Origin: Leptolyngbya sp. NIES-3755
GTDB lineage: Bacteria; Cyanobacteriota; Cyanobacteriia; Leptolyngbyales; Leptolyngbyaceae
NCBI GenBank assembly: GCA_001548435.1
Contig: AP017308.1
Location: 5,155,030 to 5,219,029, forward strand
Length of the DNA: 64,000 nucleotides
Reading direction: 5' to 3'
In this document: one piece after another, positions 53,616 through 62,521 of the stretch
Layout: every line of letters begins with the position of its first letter
Numbering within the stretch: the first letter of the stretch is position 1
Position numbers and translations under genes: made by a program
Notes under the pieces: model-generated
Seen by the model: only the letters and a program-made list of their open reading frames with translations
Database searches by the model: none
What the model was told of the DNA's origin: nothing

Positions 53616-54617
53616 ATGACTAATTTGAAAAACAACGCTTTGATGCGAAATGCGACCTTATTAGCCGTTGGCATTACTGCCAGTTCTGTCGCCCTTTTCT
53701 CCACACTCTCCAACCCCAGTCGGGCGCAAAACGCAAACACAAACTTTCCAGATACTCAAAACTATTGGGCGCAACCTTTTATTGCTGCACTCGCAGAACG
53801 CAACGTGGTTAGAGGCTATCCCGATGGAACATTCCGCCCAGAAGAGACGGTCGATCGAGATGAATTTGCTGCAATGTTAAGAGCCGCTTTTGATCAACCC
53901 GCAGAACGTCGAATCAGTAGCGGAAGCGAGTATCGCGATGTTCCTCAAGGCTACTGGGCATCTCCCGCAATCAAAGAAGCTTACGAAGCTGGCTTTATGA
54001 GCGGTTATCCAGGTGGAAATTTCCGTCCTCAGCAACCTGTTACAAGAGTCGAAGCATTAGCTTCCTTAGCTCAAACGCTCAACCTCAATTCAAAAGTACC
54101 GACGAACACTCAAGCAGCTATGGCTCCCACGAACCAAACCACGACACCAGCTCCAAACAATCAAACCAGAGCACAAACGACTCCTCAACCGCGTCGCAGA
54201 GTGGTATTACCGTTGGCAAGTTTGGCATTGCTCCAACCCTTTGTAACTCCTGTTCGTCAAGCTGCTGCCGCCCTTCCCACTCAGCCGCAAGCTGCCGCGC
54301 CTCAAACAACCGCCAAAGCAACCACACCTCAGAAAGCCGAAGCTCGATCGCTGCAATTGAATGAGTTCTATACTGATGCCGATCGCATTCCTCAATACGC
54401 AAATTGGGCGGTCGAAAGCGCAACTCGATCGAACATTGTGGTCAATCATCCGAATATCCGCGAATTGAATCCACAACGCCCTGCGACTCGTGGAGAAGTT
54501 GCCGCGATCGTGCATCAAGCTTTGGTGAATCAAGGAAAGCTGCCCGCATTAAGTCAAGATGTTCCAGCTTCACAGTATGTCGTGAGGGCGCAAAACGTTG
54601 TCCAGACTGTGAAGTAG
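53616..54617 (+). CDS. SLH domain protein
   Basis: This 333-residue secreted protein has a signal peptide (residues 1-37) and two clear surface-layer homology domains: FPDTQNYWAQPFIAALAERN with RGYPDGTFRPE, and YRDVPQGYWASPAIKEAYEA with SGYPGGNFRPQ. A Gln/Thr/Pro/Ala-rich linker follows, then a third degenerate SLH unit near the end (YANWAVESATRSNIVVNHPN). It probably anchors to the cell wall or an outer layer. It has no porin or enzyme domain. The 270 bp after it hold nothing I can call. Confidence 0.85.
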   Translation: MTNLKNNALMRNATLLAVGITASSVALFSTLSNPSRAQNANTNFPDTQNYWAQPFIAALAERNVVRGYPDGTFRPEETVDRDEFAAMLRAAFDQPAERRISSGSEYRDVPQGYWASPAIKEAYEAGFMSGYPGGNFRPQQPVTRVEALASLAQTLNLNSKVPTNTQAAMAPTNQTTTPAPNNQTRAQTTPQPRRRVVLPLASLALLQPFVTPVRQAAAALPTQPQAAAPQTTAKATTPQKAEARSLQLNEFYTDADRIPQYANWAVESATRSNIVVNHPNIRELNPQRPATRGEVAAIVHQALVNQGKLPALSQDVPASQYVVRAQNVVQTVK

Positions 54618-54842
54618 CAGACTTTATTGTGTTTTGGCGAATCGAATGCGGTAGGCACTTTCGATTTGTACAAGAGAGCGATCGCACCTTTTAGCTGAAT
54701 TGTTTCATCTCTGAGATCCTCGGATTGCTCTGGGAGGTTGCTCGATCGAGCTTTGAGAGGAATCGATCGAGCAACAAGGCTGCATCTCTGCCAACTTTTC
54801 CTCATCCAAAGCTGCATAGATATGGTTTCGCGCTAAATCTAC

Positions 54843-54878
54843 CTACTGCTTTAAAGCGATCGAGATGTTGCTTGCTGG
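54843..54878 (-). repeat. Degenerate copy C of the NACHT gene tail
   Basis: On the minus strand these 36 bp read PASNISIALKQ followed by a stop. They resemble the tail of the NACHT-pentapeptide gene (INVPIALKQQLGLE) with substitutions. It lies just past the broken hicA gene, on its far side. Confidence 0.45.
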
Positions 54879-54886
54879 TTTAAGCC

Positions 54887-55040
54887 TTAATCGTCTCTAT
54901 CTTCCAACTCGTCATCTTCGAGGTTAATTGCGTCTAGAACTTGCCTCACAATCCGATGACTACCGTTTGTCCGAATGAATGTGAAACCAGCATTGAAAAG
55001 AAGTCTCCCTGCTTCTTGAGCAATTAGGCGCTTTAGGCAA
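54887..55040 (-). pseudogene. Broken hicA toxin gene
   Basis: The frame from TTG at 55040 begins LPKAPNCSRSRE like a HicA N-terminus, but a frame change is needed to continue into RLLFNAGFTFIRTNGSHRI, the HicA core with its catalytic His. The chain then jumps to VRQVLDAINLEDDELEDRDD, which looks like a HicA C-terminus, with the middle strand region missing. So both a frameshift and an internal deletion are present. The toxin is probably dead. It overlaps the end of hicB by 8 bp. Confidence 0.6.
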
Positions 55041-55257
55041 CTTGCATCTCTAGCGTCATTGTTAAAACTTCTTGTTTTTGGAGCGCTTGTTTCTCTTCTT
55101 CTGAGAGCGTAGAAAGATATAACTCGATCGCTTCTTTGATGTTGGCTTGCACTTCCTCTAAAGTATCGCCTTGCGTTTGACACCCTTTGAGGGCTGGACA
55201 GTAAGCATAATAACCATCCGCATCTTTTTCAATCACGACATCAATTTTGTACGACAT
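55033..55257 (-). CDS. hicB: HicB-type antitoxin
   Basis: This 74-residue protein is a HicB partial-RNase-H fold antitoxin: YKIDVVIEKDADGYYAYCPA, LKGCQTQGDTLEEVQANIKE, AIELYLSTLSEEE. The C-terminus is short and has no obvious DNA-binding domain. It precedes the broken hicA gene on the same strand, so an antitoxin outlives its toxin here. Confidence 0.85.
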   Translation of the reverse strand: MSYKIDVVIEKDADGYYAYCPALKGCQTQGDTLEEVQANIKEAIELYLSTLSEEEKQALQKQEVLTMTLEMQVA

Positions 55258-55300
55258 GATTTCTCCTCTGAAATCGCAGTTCTCTCATTATCTATAATCC

Positions 55301-55333
55301 ACTCTAGACCTAACTGCTGTTTTAGAGCGATCG
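55301..55333 (-). repeat. Copy A of the NACHT gene tail (33 bp, exact)
   Basis: These 33 bp are identical to 56029-56061, the 3' end of the NACHT-pentapeptide gene. On the minus strand they read IALKQQLGLE and run on into non-homologous sequence. The copy lies between the DUF433/DUF5615 pair and the hicB gene. Confidence 0.85.
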
Positions 55334-55353
55334 AGCCATATCTAGTGCTTGAA

Positions 55354-55728
55354 TCATTTGGATTTACGTCGAATCGGGCGAGAGATGGCGCGACGAGGTT
55401 CTAGATTTGTGACTGCACCAAGAAGGGATTCTGGTAGACGATTAGCAATGAGATCAAGAACTTTGTCATTAACGGTTTTTGCTGGCGTATCGCTGGGTAA
55501 ATTGACAAAAATCGCTCCTGCCGTAAAATCTTCAGACCAGCCTCTTGGATCAGCAAGTCCACGATCGCGAGTAATGATAATGGCATCATTTTTAGTCGCT
55601 GCTTCCATCACTTCGGTATCAGGACGACCTCGTAAACCGATATCACGCACATCTTCAGCAGAAAAGCCGAGTTCAACGATCGCTGCTGCGAGGTTACGAG
55701 GCATATTTTCATCGACCAGGAAGTTCAC
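55354..55728 (-). CDS. DUF5615 PIN-like toxin
   Basis: This 124-residue protein has the PIN-like DUF5615 fold: FLVDENMPRNLA with its Asp, then IGLRGRPDTEVMEAATKNDAIIITRDRGLAD with the second and third acidic positions. PIN-like proteins are ribonuclease toxins when next to a DUF433 antitoxin. It follows the DUF433 gene by 3 bp on the same strand. The last 15 residues are basic (RRAISRPIRRKSK). Confidence 0.85.
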   Translation of the reverse strand: MNFLVDENMPRNLAAAIVELGFSAEDVRDIGLRGRPDTEVMEAATKNDAIIITRDRGLADPRGWSEDFTAGAIFVNLPSDTPAKTVNDKVLDLIANRLPESLLGAVTNLEPRRAISRPIRRKSK

Positions 55729-55731
55729 GCG

Positions 55732-55959
55732 CTAGACTCCAATTGGAAAGATCTCAGCTTGTTTCACGAGGTCAGTTGCATAAGCAAGTGCGCCTTCGAC
55801 TTGGGCTTTGGTCAGTTCATATGCTTCCATGACTTCTTCTTTGCTCATTCCGCCAGCAAGGGAACCAATGACGATCGAGACTTGAATGCGGGTTCCAGTG
55901 ATGACGGGTGTGCCGCCACAAATTGCAGGGTCTACGTTAATGTGAGGCGCGATTTCCAT
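55732..55959 (-). CDS. DUF433 antitoxin
   Basis: This 75-residue protein is a DUF433 helix-turn-helix antitoxin: HINVDPAICGGTPVITGTRI, VIGSLAGGMSKEEVMEAYEL and VEGALAYATDL. It is the first gene of the DUF433-DUF5615 pair. The pair lies between exact copies A and B of the NACHT gene tail, so it appears as an inserted cassette. It should neutralise the PIN-like toxin and repress its own promoter. Confidence 0.88.
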   Translation of the reverse strand: MEIAPHINVDPAICGGTPVITGTRIQVSIVIGSLAGGMSKEEVMEAYELTKAQVEGALAYATDLVKQAEIFPIGV

Positions 55960-56026
55960 AAGTTTGTTCTAGTCGAGAGGATAGTTTGATTTTAGCTGGA
56001 GAAAGGCGATCGTTGTTCTTCGCAAT

Positions 56027-57709
56027 TTACTCTAGACCTAACTGCTGTTTTAGAGCGATCGGCACATTGATTGCTGTCTCTAACCCTTGCACCCCTTCCC
56101 AGTTCGTCCCCTCATTCCAAGTAATATTGAATAGGGTGGCTCTGTATAGGCAGGCTCTGGAAAGGGCGGCGCTGAAGAGGTTGGCTCTGGAAAGGGCGGC
56201 GCTGAAGAGGTTGGCTCTGGAAAGGTTGGTGCTGGAAAGGTTGGTGCTGTATAGGCAAGCGTTGGAAAGATTGGCGTTGGAAAGATTGGTGCTGGAAAGA
56301 TTGGCGCTGTATAGGCAAGCGTTGGAAAGATTGGCGCTGGAGAGGTCGGCGCTGGAGAGATTGGCGTTGGAAAGATTGGCGTTGGAAAGATTGGCGTTGG
56401 AAAAGTCGGCTCTGTAGAGGTCGGCGCTGGAGAGATTGGCGCTGGAGAGAAAAGCACCTACGACCGAGCTAAATCCACCCAGTTCTACACAATCACTGTA
56501 GCTGATCACTTCCAACAAACGAGTTGTATACGCTTCACCTTCTGCAAGCTCTCCACTTAGATAAAACTTGATTTTCTCCTTTAGCTCGTCGTCTGCTTGT
56601 GCATAGCGATGTAGCTCTAGAAGCAGAATCAATACATTCAAGCCAGCATACACATCAACTTGTCGCAATCCTAGCGGCTTCTCTTGATCGGGTAACTGTT
56701 CCCGCAACGATCGCATCTTTTCCTGCGGCAAGTTCTCCGGTGGAGCATCAATAAAGGTTCCTTCACACCAAAGCTCATAAAAAGCATTCAGCCGCTCAAA
56801 CAGTTCCACAGGCTTAAACTCATCACTTTGCTTCAGCAACTCCATCAAATAGTCCACAATTTCAACACTCAGAACAGGCGAACCGAGCAAGTCGTAAATT
56901 TCTCGATTCATTTGCTCAGTCGGAACATAAAAACGATCGCGTTTTCTCCCCGGTTCTGTCCAACTCCCGATCACTTCTTTCAACCGTTCCGCACACAAAA
57001 ACTCACCAAAACTCTTATGAATAAACTCAACTGACCCAGTTTGGCTCCCTAGCTTCAGGTAAAACGCCGCCAAAGCATTCCGCAACGGATTATCATTCAA
57101 TCTCTGTCGCGCTTCTTCCAGCAGTGTTTGGACAGACTGATTCGATTTCAATCGCGCTTCAATCATCGAAATCGGCGCACATTCGCCTCCCGCCTGCACC
57201 GAAGCCAAACCCGCCTCCATCAAAATCGATCGCAAACTCTCAGTTTCTAATTCCGTTAAATCCCGATTGAGCCAATCCGGACGCTGTTTTGTCAGTACCC
57301 AATCGATCGTGTTCTGATAAATCAAAATCTTTGCCTGAACACCTTCCGCACCTTCAAACGAACTTAGAGTAAGCTCACCATCTCGGTGCATTGCTGCCAA
57401 TAGATAAAGCAACAGAGGTTCCCGTGATAGTTCTCGCACTCGCTCCGGACACTGTTCACTCTGTAAAAATTGCTGAAACGCATTTGTTTTCTCACTGCCA
57501 GCTAAGTTCGCCCACTTTGCAAACCAGTGTTCTTGCAGTTCATCGCTCATCTCAACAATTTCAAGCCGCTCAAAGTTCGGTGGCATCCTCCACTCAATGC
57601 TTTGCAGCGACAAAGTACGACCTGTAATCAAGACCCGATGCCCTTGCTCCGAACTCTCCTGACAGCGCCGATGAAACCGTTCTACCTGCTCTAAAAGGGA
57701 GCGTGTCAC
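56027..57709 (-). pseudogene. NACHT-pentapeptide (STAND) gene, 3' fragment cut by an IS
   Basis: This fragment encodes the C-terminal 556 residues of the gene whose start lies at 60067. It begins in the IS inverted repeat (GTG at 57709), and native sequence starts at the target duplication (EQVERFHRRCQE). It holds the rest of the NACHT NTPase region (LITGRTLSLQSIEW, LLLYLLAAMHRDGELT, EFIHKSFGEFLCAERL), helices, and some 20 pentapeptide repeats (ANLSSADL type, coded by 56110-56460). It ends TNWEGVQGLETAINVPIALK and QQLGLE. It could be translated alone from the GTG but lacks the Walker motifs. Confidence 0.85.
56029..56061 (-). repeat. Copy B of the NACHT gene tail (source copy)
   Basis: This is the native 3' end of the NACHT-pentapeptide gene, coding IALKQQLGLE up to the stop at 56027-56029. 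It is exactly repeated at 55301-55333. Confidence 0.85.
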
Positions 57710-58599
57710 CTTCTTGAGAGAATAGATGTCGTGGGATTCAGTTGCTCATTGAGATAAGCACAGCGTTGTGCCAGCACTTTCGGAATATGCTCCGCTTTCC
57801 ACCGACCTCCAACAATCTGCAACCGTTGATCAATTTGTTTGACCAACGATTCCACGGCTCCTGACCCAATCGAACATAGCTCCTCAGCCGCGTAGTAGTC
57901 GTAGTTCACAATCCGATGTTGATGCTTCAGCAGATAGTTGCAAAACCGCTCTGCCTCATCGGAGGGACACGCCGCTAATTGGGCTAGAGCAGCGCTCACA
58001 TCTCCTTTCCATAACTGAGCTTCTATCTGTTCTCGGTCGATTTCGTCGCTCGATAACTTGAACAAGTTCTCCTTGAGATGATACCAATCGAGAATCTCAA
58101 TCCGTTGCTCGCTCAACGCGACGATCTGCTGATGCAAGTTCCAGATGCCGTCGTGTCCATCGCCCAGACAGACAACGACCTCTGCCATCGGACGCGCGCT
58201 CACTGTTGCGACCAATGCCTCATTGTCCTGAAACCAAGCTCGACTTTCTCCCTTGCCATTGATGCGAACGGCTTTGTACTGTCGCCAGTCCGGTTCGTCT
58301 TGAGTGCCACTGGTTAACTTCACATTGCCGCCATCAATACTGATTTCCAGAATCGGCTCTGGCGCTTCGGGTTCAAGTTCTTCCCACGGTTGTCGCTGGA
58401 CTAATCGTTGTTGCGTTTTGGCGCTGACGCGCATTCCTGTATACACCGCGATGTCTCGTTCTGCGCGGGCATAGGAAACCGTTGCACTCGCTCTCAAACA
58501 GCACGCTTCCAAGTAAGGACTCATTTGGCTTCTCGCAGATACCCCTAATCGTGTCGCTTGTTCACTCGTCAATTGCAGTTCTCCTAAGATACTTTTCAA
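57706..58599 (-). CDS. ISKra4-family transposase, catalytic frame (orfB)
   Basis: This 297-residue frame has the DDE-type catalytic residues: Asp in EISIDGGNVKLTSG, Asp in VVVCLGDGHDGIWNLHQQ, and Glu in CSIGSGAVESLVKQIDQR. It begins at a TTG (58599) overlapping the stop of orfA, so translation by programmed frameshift from orfA is likely. Its stop lies inside the left inverted repeat. The frame is intact. Confidence 0.88.
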   Translation of the reverse strand: MKSILGELQLTSEQATRLGVSARSQMSPYLEACCLRASATVSYARAERDIAVYTGMRVSAKTQQRLVQRQPWEELEPEAPEPILEISIDGGNVKLTSGTQDEPDWRQYKAVRINGKGESRAWFQDNEALVATVSARPMAEVVVCLGDGHDGIWNLHQQIVALSEQRIEILDWYHLKENLFKLSSDEIDREQIEAQLWKGDVSAALAQLAACPSDEAERFCNYLLKHQHRIVNYDYYAAEELCSIGSGAVESLVKQIDQRLQIVGGRWKAEHIPKVLAQRCAYLNEQLNPTTSILSRR

Positions 58600-58805
58600 C
58601 CGTCGCGGGTAGCCTTCAGTTGTGGCGGTAACTGCTGTGATAAAAAACTCCCTAATCCTGGTGTGACGTGCTGTTGCACTTGAGTTCGCACCATCGCTTC
58701 GATTTCTGCCAAATTCGTTATCTGGCTTTTGTCAGCATCGTTGTACAAGATTTTTGCAATCGCTTGAACATGGGCATTCAGCGCTTGTTGGTCTTCAGGA
58801 GTCAT
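58596..58805 (-). CDS. ISKra4-family first frame (orfA)
   Basis: This 69-residue frame starts MTPEDQQALNAHVQAIAKIL and ends LPPQLKATRDG. It matches the N-terminal part of ISKra4-type transposases. Its last bases overlap orfB by 4 bp, which suits a frameshift-made fusion protein. It sits between the right end of the IS and orfB. Confidence 0.8.
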   Translation of the reverse strand: MTPEDQQALNAHVQAIAKILYNDADKSQITNLAEIEAMVRTQVQQHVTPGLGSFLSQQLPPQLKATRDG

Positions 58806-60067
58806 CGCGGGAACCTCTTCAGGAATCGGTTTCCTTTATTCTCATTTTTCTCCTCAGAAGGTGACACGCTCCCCTCTAAAAACTCTTCCAATCCGCGACC
58901 CGATCGACCCTGCATCAGCAGTTCATCAAAGCCATCCAACAGAAACAAAAATCGAGTATTGCGATCGCTCAACCATCCCGCATCACTCGCCGCAAAATCT
59001 CGATTCACTGCTTTGCGTAGCGTTTCTTCAAAGTCTTTGTCAAAGCTGTGAATGTCCCGCAGTCGAATCAAAATCGGAGTCCAATTCGGATGCTGTTCTT
59101 GCCTCACCCATTCTGCAAACATCCGACAAAACACACTCTTCCCGCGTCCCGGATGACCTTGCACAAACAGCACTTTACTTTGCTCTGGTTGATTTAACCA
59201 AGTTCTTGCCCATTGTTCTAAAACAACTGGATCGCCTTCTTGTTCTCCATCTTTGTTAATCCGTCGAGCTTCAGTCGGAACATAAATCTCTTTTAGTGTG
59301 AATGGTTCATTAAAGACCCTCCAACACTCCCGCAATACTGTAATTCTCGAATCTGGCGAAATCACATCCCGCAAATATTCTTCAATGCTAAGATACTGTT
59401 CAAATTTCTCTCGTCCCCCAGTCGAGAACCATTTCACCACTGGATTGATCTGCTCACCTACTTCTGACAGCACAGTTTGAATCTGATGATTTGTACTGCG
59501 AGAAATCTGCTCCGCATGGTTCCGAACATCAGAAAAACCAGCCTCCAACAATCGCGCTTCCAAGACTGCACTAAACGCTTTAGCAATGTTCGATTCATGA
59601 AAGAATAAAATTGCAGTCCGGGCATCCCGATCGCTAATTTCCAATTCTCCCAAAGCTCGAATCCGCCGACTCACCGACTCCGAAACCTGCGTTTCCTGTG
59701 GTAAATCCTGTCCTGCAAGATACGATCGCACACTATCCAAGTACGCCAACTGCACCACCAGCGCCATACTTTCTTCTAACGTCGGATCTTTCTTCGTTGC
59801 TTCATACACCAAGTTCAGCAACGTCACCGCGATCGACGCAAACGGAATCGCATCTTTAACGATCGCAGCCAAAGGCGAATTCAACACATCCAGCAGCGAT
59901 GACATCTTTTCTATGTAGGGCTTCAGAGTTGCCACATCTGGCGATTTCTCCTTCACCGTCTTTGCCAAATCAAGCACAGCCTTCGCGGATTCGGTTGCCG
60001 TCTTTGTCGTTTCGACAGCAGATTTGTTTGCGATAGTTGCCAGAAATGATCCAATCTTGGTTGCCAT
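58802..60067 (-). pseudogene. NACHT-pentapeptide (STAND) gene, 5' fragment with Walker motifs
   Basis: This fragment encodes residues 1-398 of the NACHT gene and then 23 residues read from the IS. The first 280 residues are helical (MATKIGSFLATIANKSAVET on). The NTPase begins with Walker A GHPGRGKS (304-311) and Walker B FLFLLDGFDE (373-382). Joined to the 3' fragment at GLEEFLE-QVERFH it gives a 951-residue STAND protein of the kind tied to phage sensing. As it stands the protein is truncated and probably inactive. Confidence 0.88.
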
Positions 60068-60165
60068 TGGAATATTGCTCGATCGTCATCCAATTTAAGT
60101 TAACGCAGAAAAAGGACGATCGACCTCTGAACTACAATAACGAGTATGTCGATCGCAAACCGTGT

Positions 60166-60483
60166 ATGAGCCACTTAAAAACACCAGTCCAAACTGATAT
60201 CTGGCTTCCCGCTACGTGGGAGGAATTTGTTCAAGCCTCTGATAAAGGCGATAAGCGATTGTTGTATGAGACTTTAGGAGTGCGAGAGTATTGGATTGTG
60301 AATGTGCAAAAAATGAGCGTATTGGCATTTGCGATCGCAAATCAAGGCTCCTACAAAATCACACAGTCTCAAGTCCTAGCAGGTCTAGAAATCTCTGTGT
60401 TAGAAGAAGCCTTTCGACTCAGCCGCGAAATGAATCATGGCAAAGTGAGCACCTGGTTGCTCAAGCAGTTTCAATCGAGTTGA
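60166..60483 (+). pseudogene. Uma2 family remnant with internal deletion
   Basis: The 105-residue product begins like a Uma2 protein (TDIWLPATWEEFVQASD) and then jumps directly to KGDKRLLYETLGVREYWIVN, which is the C-terminal third. About 80-90 residues that normally hold the first acidic active-site residues are missing, and the reading frame is kept. GATAA occurs on both sides of the junction, as in a deletion between short repeats. The protein is unlikely to be active. It ends 12 bp into the convergent malQ. Confidence 0.65.
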
Positions 60484-61988
60484 TCCGGGTGCTTCTGTGG
60501 AGCACGTCCGAAGAGATGGGTGAGACTTGCAAAGCGATCGCGAATTTCATCACTCAACATCTCAGAGCGATATCGCCAACCCCAGTTTCCTTCTGGTTTT
60601 CCGGGTGCATTCATTCGAGCATCTGTGCCTAATCCCATCAAATCTTGAAGCGGAACGATCGACAACACGGCAACGGAACTCATTGCAACTCGAATTAAAT
60701 CCCAGTGAATCCCTTGATGACTAATACAGCCCAGATAGTTCAATAGAGTATTGCGTTCATGATCTGAGAGCGTTTCATACCAACTGATCGTTGTATCGTT
60801 ATCGTGAGTTCCAGTGTAAACAAGACAATTGCGCGGATAGTTAAACGGAAGATAAGGATTGCCTGGATCAGATCCAAAAGCAAAGTGTACAATCTTCATT
60901 CCTGGAAACTCAAACTTATCTCTGAGTTCTTCGACTTCGGGAGTAATTACGCCCAAGTCTTCAGCGAGAATTGGAAGCTTACCAAGTTTACGATCGAGCA
61001 TTTCAAAAAACAATTCTCCTGGAGCTTCGACCCAGTTACCATGAATTGCAGTTTCTTCGCCTTGTGGCACTGCCCAGTAAGCTTGAAAGCCTCGAAAGTG
61101 GTCAATCCGAATCCAATCCACCAGATCCAACATGGCTTCAAATCGTTGTATCCACCACCTGAAATCCGTTTTTTCCAGATAGTTCCAATCATAGATAGGA
61201 TTACCCCAAAGCTGACCCGTCGCACTAAAGTAATCGGGTGGAACCCCTGCCATTAGTTCAGGGTGTCCGGTTTCAGGATCAAGTCTGAAGTTCTGTGAGT
61301 TCGCCCAGACATCAGCACTATCGTGAGCCACATAAATGGGAATATCCCCAATGATCTGAACGCCATTGTCGTTTGCATGTTGTTTCAGCTTCAACCATTG
61401 GCGGAAGAACTGATATTGCAGAAATTTTTGATAGTTAATTTCATCTTGTAAACGAACTTGGGCGTGCTCGATCGCTTCGGGTTTGAACTGCATGAGTTCT
61501 GGTTCCCACTCGTACCAGCTTTTCCCACCGTTCTCGTCTTTCAGTGCCATAAACAGCGCATAGTCTTCGAGCCAGAACGCTTTCTCCGTACAGAACTCAG
61601 CAAAGTTCCGCTGCTCAGAAGCTTGATGTTTGAAGGCTTCATACGCTTTTCGCCACAATGGAACTTTGGTGGCATAAACGCGATCGTAGTCCACGCCATT
61701 CAGCCAAAAGTCGGGCAGATTATAGAAATCGGACTCTTCGAGTAAACCGCGATCGCGCAATTCTTCTAAGCTAATTAACAATGGATTCCCTGCCATCGAA
61801 GAATACGACGCATAGGGTGAATTCCCATAGCCCGTTGGACCGAGCGGTAAAACTTGCCAATACTGCTGACCACTTTGCACTAAAAACTCAATAAACCGAT
61901 GGGCTTCGGCTCCGAGTTCACCAATCCCAAACTGACCGGGAAAAGAGGTAGGATGCAGCAAAACGCCGCTCGATCGCTTCAAAGACAT
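60471..61988 (-). CDS. malQ: 4-alpha-glucanotransferase (amylomaltase)
   Basis: This 505-residue GH77 enzyme moves maltodextrin segments in glycogen metabolism. The catalytic set is present: DWIRIDHFRGF with the nucleophile Asp, ILAEDLGVITPEV with the acid Glu, and YTGTHDNDTT with the third Asp. RSSGVLLHPTSFPGQFGIGE and QVLPLGPTGYGNSPYASYSS are conserved. The start is the ATG at 61988; a GTG at 62000 would add four residues. Confidence 0.96.
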   Translation of the reverse strand: MSLKRSSGVLLHPTSFPGQFGIGELGAEAHRFIEFLVQSGQQYWQVLPLGPTGYGNSPYASYSSMAGNPLLISLEELRDRGLLEESDFYNLPDFWLNGVDYDRVYATKVPLWRKAYEAFKHQASEQRNFAEFCTEKAFWLEDYALFMALKDENGGKSWYEWEPELMQFKPEAIEHAQVRLQDEINYQKFLQYQFFRQWLKLKQHANDNGVQIIGDIPIYVAHDSADVWANSQNFRLDPETGHPELMAGVPPDYFSATGQLWGNPIYDWNYLEKTDFRWWIQRFEAMLDLVDWIRIDHFRGFQAYWAVPQGEETAIHGNWVEAPGELFFEMLDRKLGKLPILAEDLGVITPEVEELRDKFEFPGMKIVHFAFGSDPGNPYLPFNYPRNCLVYTGTHDNDTTISWYETLSDHERNTLLNYLGCISHQGIHWDLIRVAMSSVAVLSIVPLQDLMGLGTDARMNAPGKPEGNWGWRYRSEMLSDEIRDRFASLTHLFGRAPQKHPDQLD

Positions 61989-62092
61989 AGAATTAAACAC
62001 GAGGAAAAGGCACTTTGAACTCTAACACAAGACCCAAAGCGCAATCTCTGTCGAAAGAAGAATCAAGAATCGTTCTGAAAACGTAATTTTTT

Positions 62093-62521
62093 ATGGCTCA
62101 TCGTAATCCCGCTCCCACCGTTGACATCATCATCGAACTCCTCGATCGACCCAATCGCCCGATCGTGTTAATCGAACGCCTGAATCCACCCCACGGATGG
62201 GCAATCCCCGGCGGCTTCATTGATTACGGCAATTCAGCAGAAAAGACGGCACATCTTGAAGCACAAGAAGAAACCGGACTCGAAATCGAACTGGTAGATC
62301 TGCTCGGTGTGTATTCTGATCCAAACCGAGACGAGCGCCAGCACACGATGAGTATTGCTTACATTGCAACCGCGAAAGGGGAACCGAAAGCAGGCGACGA
62401 TGCGAAAAATGTTCGGGTGATTCACACTTGGGAGATTCCTGAGAATTTATGTTTTGATCACGATCGCATTTTGCACGATTATTTACAGTACAGAAATTAT
62501 GGAATGCGTCCAAGAGTATGA
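62093..62521 (+). CDS. Nudix hydrolase with atypical box
   Basis: This 142-residue protein is a Nudix family member: [20 protein letters not shown] leads into [12 protein letters not shown]. Compared with the consensus Gx5Ex7REUxEExGU, the first Glu is Asn and the Arg of REU is Leu, while the metal-binding EE pair is kept. Catalysis may be weak or altered. Its stop overlaps the start of the RidA gene (ATGA), so the two are translationally coupled. Confidence 0.88.
   Translation: MAHRNPAPTVDIIIELLDRPNRPIVLIERLNPPHGWAIPGGFIDYGNSAEKTAHLEAQEETGLEIELVDLLGVYSDPNRDERQHTMSIAYIATAKGEPKAGDDAKNVRVIHTWEIPENLCFDHDRILHDYLQYRNYGMRPRV

Larger units (their letters stand above)
57697..58873 (-). mobile_element. 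ISKra4-like insertion sequence, 1177 bp, complete
   Basis: The ends are an 18-bp perfect inverted repeat, GGGAGCGTGTCACCTTCT at 57697-57714 and its complement at 58856-58873. The 8-bp target duplication CTCTAAAA stands on both sides (57689-57696 and 58874-58881). Inside are two overlapping transposase frames. Removing the element and one duplication restores the NACHT gene in frame. Perfect duplications and inverted repeats suggest a recent, possibly active insertion. Confidence 0.93.

Noticed and set aside
56112-56457. Overlapping frames rich in Pro/Ala or Gln/Phe across the pentapeptide-coding repeats
   Set aside because: They arise from the repetitive DNA coding ANLS-type repeats in the real frame; not separate genes.
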